A stretch of DNA of 64,000 bases from JAJDXW01 sp965243335 (lineage in GTDB: Bacteria; Pseudomonadota; Gammaproteobacteria; HK1). Of this stretch, positions 50,773 to 60,023 are shown in pieces. Position 1 is the first letter of the stretch, and every line of letters starts with the position of its first letter. The notes under the pieces are model-generated. The model was not told the origin of the DNA. It did no database searches and saw only the letters and a program-made list of their open reading frames with translations. The position numbers and the translations under genes were made by a program. The stretch lies in the NCBI GenBank assembly GCA_965243335.1, contig OZ251545.1, positions 2,976,001 through 3,040,000 of the forward strand. Direction: 5' to 3'.

Positions 50773-52593
50773 CTACTCGACGGTGACGGACTTGGCGAGG
50801 TTGCGCGGCTGGTCGACGTCGGTCCCCTTCCGCACCGCCACGTGGTAGGCGAGTAGCTGGAGCAGGATGGTGTGCGCCACCGGCGCGGCGATGGGCCCGG
50901 CCGAAGGCATGGAGAGCACCCGCGCATCGCCCCAGTCCCCTTCCAGGTCTTCGCCGAACACGTAGAGGATCCCGCCTCGGGCCCGCACCTCCTCGAGGTT
51001 CGACCGCAGCTTCGCGCGCAACGCGTCGTTCGGAGCCACCGCCACCACCGGCATGTCCCTGTCGACCAGGGCCAGGGGGCCGTGCTTCAGCTCCCCCGCC
51101 GGATACGCCTCCGCGTGGATGTACGAGATCTCCTTCAGCTTGAGGGCGCCCTCCATCGCCACCGGGTAGTGCGCCCCGCGCCCGAGGAAGAGCGCGTGGC
51201 GCTTGTCCGCGAACTCGGCGGCAAGCTCGTCCACCGCCGGGCCGAGGCGGAGCGCCTCCTCGCACCACCCCGGCAGCGCCTGGAGGTCCCGGACGATCCG
51301 CGCCTCCGTCTCGGCGGTCACCCCGCGCCGCCGGCCGATCGCCGCCGCCAGCAGCAGCAGGGCCACGAGCTGGGCGGTGAACGCCTTGGTCGAGGCGACC
51401 CCGATCTCCGGCCCCGCATTGGTCATCAGGACGAGGTCCGCGGCGCGCACGAGGGAGCTGTTCGGGGCGTTCACGATGCCGAGCGACGGGCCGAACCCCC
51501 GCTTCGCCGCCTCCTGCACGGCGCCCAGGGTGTCGGCCGTCTCCCCGGACTGGGAGAGCGCCACCACCAGGGCGGAGGGGTCCGCCAGCGGGCCGCGGTA
51601 ACGGAACTCGCTCGCCTGCTCCACCCGGCACGGAACCCCGGCGAGGCCCTCGAACCAGTGCCGGGCCACGAGCCCCGCGTGATAAGAAGTCCCGCAGGCG
51701 ACGATCTGCACGGAGCGGACCCGGTCGAACACCTCCGAGGCGGTCGGGCCGAACGCGGCTTCCAGCACCCGGTCTTCGACCGTGCGCCCGGCGAGGGCCG
51801 CCGCCACGGTCTGCGGCTGCTCGTGGATCTCCTTCTGCATGAAGTGCCGCCACTTCCCGCGGTCGACCATCGTCGGGCTCATGGTGTTCGTGAACACGGG
51901 ACGGTGGGCGGGTTCCCCGTTCCGGTCCAGGATCCGGACCGAGTCGGCGGTCACGTCGGCGACGTCCCCGTCCTCCAGCACCATGTACTGGCGGGTGACC
52001 CCGATGAGGGCCGCGACGTCGGAGGCGATGAAGTGCTCGCCCGCCCCCACCCCGACGACGAGCGGGCTCCCCCGGACCGCGGCGACGAGGCGGTGCGGGT
52101 CGTGCGCCGCCACCACCCCGAAGGCGTAGGACCCTTCCAGGACCAGGGCCGTGCGCCGGACCGCGTCGAGGAGGTCGCGGCTTCGGCCAAGCTCGCGGTG
52201 GACCCGGTGCCCGATCACCTCCGTGTCGGTCTCGGAGTCGAACCGGCAGCCGGACTCGAGGAGCTCCGCGCGGATGTCGGAATGGTTCTCGATGATCCCG
52301 TTGTGGACGACCGCGACCTCCCCGCCGCACATCAGCGGGTGTGCGTTCGTCTCGGTCGGCTTGCCGTGCGTCGCCCACCGGGTGTGGGCGATCCCCGTGC
52401 TCCCGTGCGGCCGGTCCCGTGCGACGAGGGCTTCGAGCTCCGCCACCTTCCCCACCGTGCGGAGCCGGTCGATCCGGTCCCTCATCACCGCGAGACCCGC
52501 CGAATCGTAGCCGCGGTACTCCACGCGCCGCAGGCCTTCGAGGAGGAAGGGGACCACGTCGCGCCGCGCGACCGCCCCGACGATTCCACACAT
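50773..52593 (-). CDS. glmS: Glutamine-fructose-6-phosphate aminotransferase (isomerizing)
   Basis: 606 residues from ATG 52593 (E. coli, 609). It makes glucosamine-6-phosphate, the first step to UDP-GlcNAc. The N-terminal glutaminase has nucleophile Cys2 (MCGIVGAVA), VEYRGYDSAG and HTRWATHGKPTETNAHP. Two SIS domains follow (ACGTSYHAGLVARHW; LSQSGETADTLGAV; GRGAHYPVAMEGALKLKEISYIHAEAY), ending PRNLAKSVTVE. It lies 54 bp downstream of glmU on the same strand, the normal glmU-glmS order after atp genes. No GlmS ribozyme or sRNA target was identified. Confidence 0.97.
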   Translation of the reverse strand: MCGIVGAVARRDVVPFLLEGLRRVEYRGYDSAGLAVMRDRIDRLRTVGKVAELEALVARDRPHGSTGIAHTRWATHGKPTETNAHPLMCGGEVAVVHNGIIENHSDIRAELLESGCRFDSETDTEVIGHRVHRELGRSRDLLDAVRRTALVLEGSYAFGVVAAHDPHRLVAAVRGSPLVVGVGAGEHFIASDVAALIGVTRQYMVLEDGDVADVTADSVRILDRNGEPAHRPVFTNTMSPTMVDRGKWRHFMQKEIHEQPQTVAAALAGRTVEDRVLEAAFGPTASEVFDRVRSVQIVACGTSYHAGLVARHWFEGLAGVPCRVEQASEFRYRGPLADPSALVVALSQSGETADTLGAVQEAAKRGFGPSLGIVNAPNSSLVRAADLVLMTNAGPEIGVASTKAFTAQLVALLLLAAAIGRRRGVTAETEARIVRDLQALPGWCEEALRLGPAVDELAAEFADKRHALFLGRGAHYPVAMEGALKLKEISYIHAEAYPAGELKHGPLALVDRDMPVVAVAPNDALRAKLRSNLEEVRARGGILYVFGEDLEGDWGDARVLSMPSAGPIAAPVAHTILLQLLAYHVAVRKGTDVDQPRNLAKSVTVE

Positions 52594-52647
52594 GCTCCGG
52601 TCTCCTCTGGTGACGGCGACGGCGGGCGCCGACGTCGGCGGCTTCGC

Positions 52648-54030
52648 TCAGCCGCCGCTGCCGAAGCGGCGTTTCCAGCGTGCGATGCTGGTCTGCCGGC
52701 TCCGCGAAAGGGTGAGCTGCCCGGGCGGCGCATCGCGGGTCACCGTCGAGCCGGCCCCGATGACCGCCCCTTCGCCGACCCGGACGGGGGCCACCAGCTC
52801 CACCCCGGAGCCGACGAACGCGCCGTCCCCGATGGTGGTCCGGTGCTTCTCGACCCCGTCGTAGTTGCAGGTGATCGCCCCGGCCCCGATGTTGACCTCG
52901 CGCCCCACCTCGGCGTCGCCAACGTAGGCGAGATGGTTCGCCCTGGAGCCGGGCCCGATCCGCGACGCCTTGACCTCGACGAAGTTCCCGATCCGCGCCC
53001 CCTCCCCCACCTCCGTGCCCGGACGCAGGCGGGCGAACGGGCCGATCCGGGCCCCGGGCGCCACCCGCGCCCCGTCGATCACGCAGTGCGAGAGCACTTC
53101 GGCCCCTTCGCCGATCTCGGCGTCGCGGAGCACGGCATAGGGCCCGATGGCGGCGCCCCGCCCGATCCGGACCCGGCCCTCGAGCACGACGCCGACGTCG
53201 ATCACCACGTCTTCCCCCGCCGCGACCTCCCCCCGGATATCGACCCGCGCCGCGTCGCGCAGGGTCGCGCCGCCCCGCATCAGGCGCTCCGCCCGCCGGC
53301 GCCGGAGGCCGCGCTCCGCCGCCTCGAGCTCGACCCGATCGTTGACCCCGAGCGCCTCCCCCGGGGACGACGGAGCCACCGCCGCCACCCGGAAGCCCTC
53401 GTCGACGGCCATGGCCACCACGTCGGTCAGGTAGTACTCGCCCTGGGCGTTGTCGGCCGAGAGCGCCGCGACCCAGCGGCGGAGCGGCTCGGCGGGGGCG
53501 GCGATGATCCCGGTGCTGATCTCGCGGATCGCGCGCTCGGCCGGGCTCGCGTCGCGGTGCTCGACGATGCCCGCGACCCGCCCGCCGGAGTCGCGCCGCA
53601 CCCGGCCGTAGCCGTCCGGCCGATCCACGGAAACGGTGAGGAGCGCGACCTCGCGAGGTCCGGCCTCGGCCCGGAGCCGGCGGAGGGTGCCGGGATCGAG
53701 GCCCGGCACGTCGCCGTAGAGGACGATGACGCCGCGCCCGTCGGCGACGGAAGGGAGCGCCTGGGCGAGCGCGTGTCCGGTGCCGAGGGGCCGGGGCTGC
53801 TCCACCCAGTGGAGCGCGGGCGCGCCGGGTTCGAGGGCCGCTTCGATCCCCGAACGGACGGATTCCCCGCGGTACACGACATGGATCGCGGCCGGGTCGA
53901 GGGCGCGGGCGGCCTCGACCACCCAGGCGAGGAGCGGGCGCCCCGCCGCCTCGTGGAGGACCTTGGGGCAGGCGGAGCGCATCCGCTTGCCGTCGCCGGC
54001 CGCGAGGACGACGACCTCGAAGCTCGTCAT
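52648..54030 (-). CDS. glmU: Bifunctional UDP-GlcNAc pyrophosphorylase/glucosamine-1-P acetyltransferase
   Basis: 460 residues from ATG 54030 (E. coli, 456). The N-terminal uridyltransferase begins VVVLAAGDGKRM (LAAGKGTRM in E. coli) and contains QPRPLGTGHALAQAL and YGDVPGL. The C-terminal half is a left-handed beta-helix of hexapeptide repeats (IGPYAVLRDAEIGEGAEV, IGNFVEVKASRIGPGS, GDAEVGREVNIGAG) with ITCNYDGVEKHRTTIGDGAFVGSG around the acetyltransferase site. It feeds peptidoglycan and LPS synthesis. Between atpC and glmS on the same strand. Confidence 0.97.
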   Translation of the reverse strand: MTSFEVVVLAAGDGKRMRSACPKVLHEAAGRPLLAWVVEAARALDPAAIHVVYRGESVRSGIEAALEPGAPALHWVEQPRPLGTGHALAQALPSVADGRGVIVLYGDVPGLDPGTLRRLRAEAGPREVALLTVSVDRPDGYGRVRRDSGGRVAGIVEHRDASPAERAIREISTGIIAAPAEPLRRWVAALSADNAQGEYYLTDVVAMAVDEGFRVAAVAPSSPGEALGVNDRVELEAAERGLRRRRAERLMRGGATLRDAARVDIRGEVAAGEDVVIDVGVVLEGRVRIGRGAAIGPYAVLRDAEIGEGAEVLSHCVIDGARVAPGARIGPFARLRPGTEVGEGARIGNFVEVKASRIGPGSRANHLAYVGDAEVGREVNIGAGAITCNYDGVEKHRTTIGDGAFVGSGVELVAPVRVGEGAVIGAGSTVTRDAPPGQLTLSRSRQTSIARWKRRFGSGG

Positions 54031-54136
54031 GCCGGGCTCCCTCCCCCCTCCTCCGCCGTGGATGCAGCGCCGCACAAGCGACCCCGAATCCGGAGAGGCC
54101 GCCTGGCTCGGATGGAGCCGGCCGCCGGCGGCGGGC

Positions 54137-54568
54137 TCAGGTGGTCCGCCCGGTGCGGCGGCGCATCCGCTCCAGGGTCCGAAGCTGGGCCACCGCCTCG
54201 GCGAGCTCGGCCCGCGCCTTCGCGTAGTCGATCTGGGCCTGCCGGTCGTGGAGGGCCTGCTCCGCCTGCTCCTTGGCGGCGGCGGCCGCCGCCTCGTCGA
54301 CGTCTTCGGCCCGGAACGCGGTGTCGGTGAGCACCGTCACGACGTGAGGCTGCACCTCGAGGATGCCGCCCGAGACGTAGAACGACTCCTCTTCGCCGCC
54401 CGCCTTGACCGCCCGCACCTCTCCCGGCGCGAGGGTGGTGATGAGGGCGCTGTGCCCGGGCATGACGCCCACCTCGCCCTCGACCGCGGGGGCGGACACC
54501 ATCTCCACCTCGCCGGAGAAGATCTCGCGCTCGGCGCTCACCACGTCGAGCCGGGTGCTCAGGGCCAT
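54137..54568 (-). CDS. atpC: F1 ATP synthase subunit epsilon
   Basis: 143 residues from ATG 54568. The N-terminal beta-sandwich reads LDVVSAEREIFSGEVEMVSAPAVEGEVGVMPGH (as in epsilon/delta families), followed by SFYVSGGILEVQPHVVTVLTD; the C-terminal helical hairpin (residues about 90-135, Ala/Glu-rich) can inhibit hydrolysis. It is the last gene of the ATP synthase operon, 62 bp after atpD, and is followed by glmU. Confidence 0.95.
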   Translation of the reverse strand: MALSTRLDVVSAEREIFSGEVEMVSAPAVEGEVGVMPGHSALITTLAPGEVRAVKAGGEEESFYVSGGILEVQPHVVTVLTDTAFRAEDVDEAAAAAAKEQAEQALHDRQAQIDYAKARAELAEAVAQLRTLERMRRRTGRTT

Positions 54569-54629
54569 CGCCTGCCTCCTCCTCGTCCGCCGCCCCCGCG
54601 TTCGCCTTCGCCCTCGCGGACCCGCCGGC

Positions 54630-56006
54630 TCACAGGGTCTTCGCCTTCTCCACCGCCTCCTCGATGGCGCCGACCATGTAGAAGGCCTGCTCGGGCAGGT
54701 GGTCGTACTCCCCGTCCACGATCGCCCGGAACCCGGCGATGGTCTCCCGGAGCGGCACGTACTTGCCGGACGAGCCGGTGAACACCTCCGCCACGAAGAA
54801 GGGCTGGGACAGGAAGCGTTCGAGCTTCCGGGCCCGCGACACGGTGAGCCGGTCCTCGTCCGACAGCTCGTCCATGCCCAGGATCGCGATGATGTCCTTG
54901 AGCTCCTTGTAGCGCTGCAAGGTGCTCTGGACCGCCCGCGCGACGTCGTAGTGCTCCTGGCCGAGCACCTGCGGGTCGAGCTGCCGGCTGGTGGAGTCGA
55001 GCGGGTCCACCGCGGGATAGATCCCGAGCTCCGCGATCTGCCGCGAGAGCACCACCGTCGCGTCGAGGTGCGCGAAGGTCGTCGCCGGGGACGGGTCGGT
55101 GAGGTCGTCGGCCGGCACGTACACCGCCTGGATGGAGGTGATGGACCCGGTCCGGGTCGAGGTGATGCGCTCCTGCAGCACCCCCATCTCCTCGGCCAGG
55201 GTCGGCTGGTAGCCCACCGCCGAGGGCATGCGCCCGAGCAGGGCCGAGACCTCGACCCCGGCCAGGGTGTAGCGGTAGATGTTGTCGATGAAGAGGAGCA
55301 CGTCGCGCCCCTCGTCCCGGAAGTACTCCGCCATGGTGAGCCCGGTCAGGCCCACCCGCAGGCGGTTCCCGGGCGGCTCGTTCATCTGCCCGTAGACGAG
55401 GGCCACCTTGTCGAGGACCCCGCTCTCCGTCATTTCGTGGTAGAGGTCGTTGCCCTCCCGGGTCCGCTCCCCCACCCCGGCGAAGACCGAGTAGCCGCTG
55501 TGCTCGATCGCGATGTTGCGGATGAGCTCCATCACGCACACGGTCTTGCCGACCCCGGCCCCCCCGAAGAGCCCCACCTTGCCGCCCTTGGCGAAGGGGC
55601 AGATGAGGTCCACGACCTTGATGCCGGTCTCCAGCAGCTCGACCGTCGGCGCCTGGTCGGCGTAGGCGGGCGCGTCCCGGTGGATGGTCCAGTGCTCCTC
55701 CGCCCCGATCTCGCCGGCCTCGTCGACCGGAGACCCGAGCACGTCCACGATGCGCCCGAGGGTCTTCGGGCCGACCGGCACGGAGATGGGCTCGCCCGTG
55801 TTCAGCACCGGGACCCCGCGCTTGAGCCCGTCCGTGGAGCCCATCGCGATCGCCCGCACCACCCCGTCCCCGAGCTGCTGCTGCACCTCGAGGGTCAGGT
55901 CCTGCTCGTCGAGCCGGAGCGCGTCATAGACCTTGGGGACCTCGCCGCGCGGGAACTCGACGTCCACCACCGCGCCGATGATCTGTACGACTTCTCCACC
56001 GCTCAT
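54630..56006 (-). CDS. atpD: F1 ATP synthase subunit beta
   Basis: 458 residues from ATG 56006 (E. coli, 460). Catalytic subunit: Walker A GGAGVGKT (about 147-154), GVGERTREGNDLYHEM with the catalytic Glu, and LLFIDNIYRYT as Walker B. The DELSEED lever appears as DELSDED, a conservative variant. Upstream in-frame Met codons exist, but the conserved start is GEVVQIIGAVVDVEFP just after 56006. Runs with atpG 91 bp upstream and atpC downstream. Confidence 0.98.
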   Translation of the reverse strand: MSGGEVVQIIGAVVDVEFPRGEVPKVYDALRLDEQDLTLEVQQQLGDGVVRAIAMGSTDGLKRGVPVLNTGEPISVPVGPKTLGRIVDVLGSPVDEAGEIGAEEHWTIHRDAPAYADQAPTVELLETGIKVVDLICPFAKGGKVGLFGGAGVGKTVCVMELIRNIAIEHSGYSVFAGVGERTREGNDLYHEMTESGVLDKVALVYGQMNEPPGNRLRVGLTGLTMAEYFRDEGRDVLLFIDNIYRYTLAGVEVSALLGRMPSAVGYQPTLAEEMGVLQERITSTRTGSITSIQAVYVPADDLTDPSPATTFAHLDATVVLSRQIAELGIYPAVDPLDSTSRQLDPQVLGQEHYDVARAVQSTLQRYKELKDIIAILGMDELSDEDRLTVSRARKLERFLSQPFFVAEVFTGSSGKYVPLRETIAGFRAIVDGEYDHLPEQAFYMVGAIEEAVEKAKTL

Positions 56007-56096
56007 GCGCTTTGTCCTCGGTTCCGTCCCGCCCGCGCGGGAGACTTTCGTTTCCACCGTTTCCGGCGTTTGCGCCCCCGGCCCGCGCCGCGCGGC

Positions 56097-56957
56097 TCAC
56101 ACCGCGGCCGCCCCGCCCACGATCTCCGAGATCTCCTGGGTGATGGCCGCCTGGCGCGCCTTGTTGTAGGCGAGCTTCAGCTCGTCGATGAGGGCCCCCG
56201 CGTTGTCCGTGGCGGCCTTCATCGCCACCATCCGGGCCGCCTGCTCGCTCGCCCCGTTCTCCATGACCGCCTGGTACACGAGCGACTCGATATACCGGAC
56301 GAACACCCGATCCAGGACCTCCGGCGCGTCCGGCTCGTACAGGTAGTCCCAGTGCGCGTCGAGGGCCTCCTCCCCGGCGGATACGAACGGCAGCAGCCGC
56401 TCGATCCGGGGCCGCTGGGTCATCGAGTTCACGAAGTCGTTGTAGGCCATGTACACCCGGTCGAGGCGGCCCTCCTCGTAGGCCGCGAGGAGCACCCGCA
56501 CCACCCCGACCAGGTCCGCGACGCGGGGCTCGTCGCCGACGTGCGCGGCCTGGCCGACGACGTTCGTCCCGAGCCGGCGCAGGAACATCGACCCCTTGTT
56601 CCCGATGACGCACGCGTCGATCTCGAGGCCGTCCCCGCTCCATCCCTCCAGCTCCCGCAGGACGCTCCGGAACAGGTTCGTGTTGAGCCCCCCGCAGAGC
56701 CCCCGGTCGGTCGAGACGAGGAGCAGGCCGACCCGCTTCGCCTCGCGCTCCGCCATGAACGGGTGGCGGTACTCGGAGTGGGCCTGGGCGATATGGGCGA
56801 TGACCTGGCGCATCTTGAGGGCGTAGGGCCGGGCCGCGTTGCGCCGCTCCAGGGCGCGCCGCATCTTGCTCGCGGCCACCATCTCCATCGCCCGCGTGAT
56901 CTTCTGAGTATTCGCGATACTCTTGATCTTGTTCCGGATTTCTTTCGCGGCAGCCAT
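56097..56957 (-). CDS. atpG: F1 ATP synthase subunit gamma
   Basis: 286 residues from ATG 56957 (E. coli, 287). The central rotor stalk. The N-terminal helix AAAKEIRNKIKSIANTQKI and the matching C-terminal helix (KAATDNAGALIDELKLAYNK then ARQAAITQEISEIVGGAAAV) form the coiled coil; LLVSTDRGLCGGLNTNLFR (about 77-95) is the conserved middle. Located 50 bp after atpA. Confidence 0.98.
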   Translation of the reverse strand: MAAAKEIRNKIKSIANTQKITRAMEMVAASKMRRALERRNAARPYALKMRQVIAHIAQAHSEYRHPFMAEREAKRVGLLLVSTDRGLCGGLNTNLFRSVLRELEGWSGDGLEIDACVIGNKGSMFLRRLGTNVVGQAAHVGDEPRVADLVGVVRVLLAAYEEGRLDRVYMAYNDFVNSMTQRPRIERLLPFVSAGEEALDAHWDYLYEPDAPEVLDRVFVRYIESLVYQAVMENGASEQAARMVAMKAATDNAGALIDELKLAYNKARQAAITQEISEIVGGAAAV

Positions 56958-57006
56958 GTTCGGTTCCCGTTCCGGTCGCCGTGCGCGAGCCCGCGCCCCG
57001 AGCCGC

Positions 57007-58548
57007 CTACCAGGCCTGGGCGGACTTGAAGCCGTCGACGGCCGCGGCGAGGCCCGCCTCGACCTCGTCGTTGAAGTCCGCGCTCTCGTCGATCGTCCCC
57101 ATGAGCGCCCCGTGCTCGGAGTGCATGTGGGCGTGCAGGGCCTCCTCGAAGCCCGCGATCCTGTCGAGGGGCAGGTCGTCGAGGTAGCCCCGGTCCACCG
57201 CGAACAGGCTGACCGCCATCTCCGAGATCTTCATCGGGGCGTACTGCCGCTGCTTCATCATCTCGGTGACCCGCTGCCCGCGCTCGAGCTGCCGGCGGGT
57301 CGTCTCGTCGAGGTCGGAGGCGAACTGGGCGAACGCGGCCAGCTCGCGGTACTGGGCGAGGGCGAGGCGCACCCCGCCGCCGAGCTTCCGGATGATGGTG
57401 GTCTGCGCCGCTCCCCCCACCCGCGACACGGACAGCCCCGCGTTCACGGCCGGGCGGATGCCGGCGTTGAAGAGGTCCGTCTCGAGGAAAATCTGGCCGT
57501 CGGTGATGGAGATGACGTTCGTCGGCACGAACGCGGACACGTCGCCCGCCTGGGTCTCGATGATCGGGAGGGCGGTGAGCGACCCGGTGCGCTCCCTGAC
57601 GGCGCCGCCCGTGCGCCGCTCCACCTCCTCCGCGTTGATGCGCGCCGCCCGTTCGAGCAGCCGGGAGTGGAGGTAGAAGACGTCCCCCGGATACGCCTCG
57701 CGCCCCGGCGGCCGGCGAAGGAGCAGCGAGATCTGGCGGTACGCCCACGCCTGCTTGGTCAGGTCGTCGTAGATGATGAGCGCGTCCTCGCCCCGGTCGC
57801 GGAAGTACTCGCCCATCACGCAGCCGCTGTAGGGGGCGATGTACTGCATCGCGGCCGACTCCGCGGCCGGCGCGGCCACCACCACCGTGTGGTCCATCGC
57901 GCCGTGCTCCTCGAGCTTGCGGACCACCGCCGCGATGGACGAGTTCTTCTGCCCGATCGCGACGTAGATGCAGCGGATGCCCGAGTCCTTCTGGTTGATG
58001 ATGGTGTCGACCGCGACCGCGGTCTTGCCGGTCTGGCGGTCGCCGATGATGAGCTCGCGCTGGCCCCGGCCGATCGGGATCATCGAGTCGATGGACTTGA
58101 GCCCGGTCTGCACCGGCTGCCCGACCGACTGGCGGGTGATCACCCCGGGCGCGATCTGCTCGATGGGGAGCTGGTCCTCGGCCTCGATCGGGCCCCGCCC
58201 GTCGATCGGCTCGCCGAGGGCGCTGACCACCCGTCCGAGCACCCCCCGCCCCACCGGGACCTCGAGGATCCGGCCCGTGCAGCGCACCACGTCCCCCTCG
58301 GAGATGTGCTCGTAGTCCCCGAGCACGACCGCGCCCACCGAGTCGCGCTCCAGGTTCAGGGCGAGACCATAGGTATTGCCGGGGAACTCGATCATCTCGC
58401 CCTGCATCACGTCGCTCAGGCCATGCACGCGAGCGATCCCGTCCGTCAGGGTCACGACGCTCCCTTCGGTCCGCGTCTCGGTCCGGATCTCGAAGCTTTC
58501 GATCCGCTCGCGGATGAGTTCGCTGATTTCCGTGGCGCTGAGTTTCAT
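57007..58548 (-). CDS. atpA: F1 ATP synthase subunit alpha
   Basis: 513 residues from ATG 58548, identical in length to E. coli AtpA. Start MKLSATEISELIRERIESF; nucleotide site GDRQTGKTAVAVDTI (about 170-184), then LIIYDDLTKQAWAYRQISLLLRRPPGREAYPGDVFYLHSRLLERAA, with the conserved Arg finger in SRVGGAAQT (about 370-378). Non-catalytic nucleotide-binding subunit alternating with beta in the F1 head. 70 bp separate it from atpH. Confidence 0.98.
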   Translation of the reverse strand: MKLSATEISELIRERIESFEIRTETRTEGSVVTLTDGIARVHGLSDVMQGEMIEFPGNTYGLALNLERDSVGAVVLGDYEHISEGDVVRCTGRILEVPVGRGVLGRVVSALGEPIDGRGPIEAEDQLPIEQIAPGVITRQSVGQPVQTGLKSIDSMIPIGRGQRELIIGDRQTGKTAVAVDTIINQKDSGIRCIYVAIGQKNSSIAAVVRKLEEHGAMDHTVVVAAPAAESAAMQYIAPYSGCVMGEYFRDRGEDALIIYDDLTKQAWAYRQISLLLRRPPGREAYPGDVFYLHSRLLERAARINAEEVERRTGGAVRERTGSLTALPIIETQAGDVSAFVPTNVISITDGQIFLETDLFNAGIRPAVNAGLSVSRVGGAAQTTIIRKLGGGVRLALAQYRELAAFAQFASDLDETTRRQLERGQRVTEMMKQRQYAPMKISEMAVSLFAVDRGYLDDLPLDRIAGFEEALHAHMHSEHGALMGTIDESADFNDEVEAGLAAAVDGFKSAQAW

Positions 58549-58618
58549 TACCTGCTCCGCAGTTGTCTCCGTCGGTCGGCGCCGGCCCGGCCCCCCACCG
58601 TCGGATCCGGGACGATGT

Positions 58619-59152
58619 TCAGACGAGGTCGTGTGCGAGCTCGCGCAGCCGGCCGGCGAGCGAGGCGTCGATGACGGAGTCCCCGACCCGGATCACGACC
58701 CCGCCGATGAGCGATTCGTCGACCGAGGTCTGAAGGGTGATCGCGTGTCCGAGCCGCCGCCGGACCGCCTCGGCCAGCAGCTCGACGTGCGCCGGCGCGA
58801 GCGCGTAGGCGGACACGATCTCCACCGCGCTCCGCCCCGCCCGGCGGCTGCGCTCCTCCTCGAAGAGCCGGGCGACGGCGGGGCCGATCCCCAGGCGCCG
58901 CCCTTCGCCGAGCACCCGGACGAGGTTGGTCATGGTGGCGGAGAGCCCGGCCCCGCAGACGTCGAGCACCAGCTCCGTCACCCGGCCCGCGGGGACCCTC
59001 GGGTCGGCGAGCAGCCGGGCGAGCGCGGGGTCGCCGGTGACCGCCGCGAGCAGCTCCAGCCCCTCGGACCAGGCGTCCACCGCATCCTCGCGCTCCGCCT
59101 GGCGGTAGGCCGCCTGGGCGTAGGGCCGGGCGAGGGTGATCGAGTCATCCAT
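58619..59152 (-). CDS. atpH: F1 ATP synthase subunit delta
   Basis: 177 residues from ATG 59152, the same length as E. coli AtpH. It connects the F1 alpha subunits to the b-subunit stalk. Recognisable by TLARPYAQAAYRQAEREDAVDAW near the N-terminus and the C-terminal strand-rich VDESLIGGVVIRVGDSVIDASLAGRLREL. Eight bp downstream of atpF, so probably coupled. Confidence 0.95.
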   Translation of the reverse strand: MDDSITLARPYAQAAYRQAEREDAVDAWSEGLELLAAVTGDPALARLLADPRVPAGRVTELVLDVCGAGLSATMTNLVRVLGEGRRLGIGPAVARLFEEERSRRAGRSAVEIVSAYALAPAHVELLAEAVRRRLGHAITLQTSVDESLIGGVVIRVGDSVIDASLAGRLRELAHDLV

Positions 59153-59160
59153 CGCCGGGC

Positions 59161-59631
59161 CTAGAGCTCCTCGGCGAGCTGCCCGAGCAGCTCGGCGTGC
59201 TGGCCGGCGTCCACCTCCCGCCGCAGCAGGCGCTCTGCGCCCGCGAGCGCGATCCGGCCCACCTCCTTGCGCAGCGCTTCGCGCGCCTGCAGGGACTCCT
59301 GGTCGATCTCGGCGCGGGCGGCGACGAGGAGCCGCTCCCCCTCGGTGCGGGCCGCGGCCTTGGACTCCTCGACGATCTCGGCGCCGCGGCGCTGCGCCTG
59401 GGCGACGATCTCGCCGGCCTGTTCGCGCGCGTCCTTGAGCACCTCCGCCGCCCGCTCCTCGGCCCGCGCCTGCTCCTCGTGGCCCTTCTCGGCCGCCGCG
59501 AGCCCCTCCGCGATCCGCGTGCGGCGGTCCTCCAGCGCGGCCAGGACCGGCTTCCAGAGGAACTTCATCACGAACAGGACGAGCACGAGGAAGGTGCCCA
59601 TCTGCCCGAACAGGGTAGCCGTCACGTTCAC
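59161..59631 (-). CDS. atpF: Fo ATP synthase subunit b
   Basis: 156 residues from GTG 59631 (E. coli, 156). One membrane anchor MNVTATLFGQMGTFLVLVLFVMKFLW (about residues 1-26) precedes LAALEDRRTRIAEGLAAAEK and a long Ala/Glu/Arg-rich helix that dimerises as the peripheral stalk and contacts delta at its C-terminus. Lies 67 bp after atpE. Confidence 0.97.
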   Translation of the reverse strand: MNVTATLFGQMGTFLVLVLFVMKFLWKPVLAALEDRRTRIAEGLAAAEKGHEEQARAEERAAEVLKDAREQAGEIVAQAQRRGAEIVEESKAAARTEGERLLVAARAEIDQESLQAREALRKEVGRIALAGAERLLRREVDAGQHAELLGQLAEEL

Positions 59632-59698
59632 CGTCGTCCCCCTCCTCCGAGCCCGGAGGATCTCGTGGTCGTGGACCGGACCCGGAGGCCCGCCCGCC

Positions 59699-59986
59699 TC
59701 AGCCGCCGAGCGCCGCCTGCGCCGCCCCGATGAACGGGTTGGCGAGGATCAGCCACATCGAGATGCCGAGCACGATCATCGGGAACGCCTCCATGAGGCC
59801 CCCGGTGAACAGCATCTGGACGAGGAGCTGCGGCCGCAGCTCCGGCTGGCGGGCGATGCCGTCGATGTACCGCCCGCAGATGAGTCCCCAGCCGAGGGCG
59901 GAGCCGAGGCCGGCCGCGGCCAGGATGATGCCGACGCCGATCGCGGTGGCGTAGTAGATCGACGCGATGTCGCTTGCCTCCAGCAT
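59699..59986 (-). CDS. atpE: Fo ATP synthase subunit c
   Basis: 95 residues from ATG 59986. Two transmembrane helices (about 10-38 and 55-85) joined by the polar loop ARQPE (45-49). The ion-binding carboxylate is Glu66 in GGLMEAFPMIV. A Gly/Ala-rich first helix (IILAAAGLGSALGWG) packs the c-ring. I do not see the full set of polar residues expected of a Na+-binding c subunit, so H+ coupling is the simplest reading. Confidence 0.97.
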   Translation of the reverse strand: MLEASDIASIYYATAIGVGIILAAAGLGSALGWGLICGRYIDGIARQPELRPQLLVQMLFTGGLMEAFPMIVLGISMWLILANPFIGAAQAALGG

Positions 59987-60023
59987 GGTTTGTCTCTCCT
60001 CGAAGGTCGCCTGGGTTGGGGGG

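Noticed and set aside
50872..54330. Plus-strand 1,152-codon ORF opposite glmS-glmU
   Set aside because: Antisense shadow typical of GC-rich DNA; both strands of glmS and glmU are explained by well-conserved enzymes.
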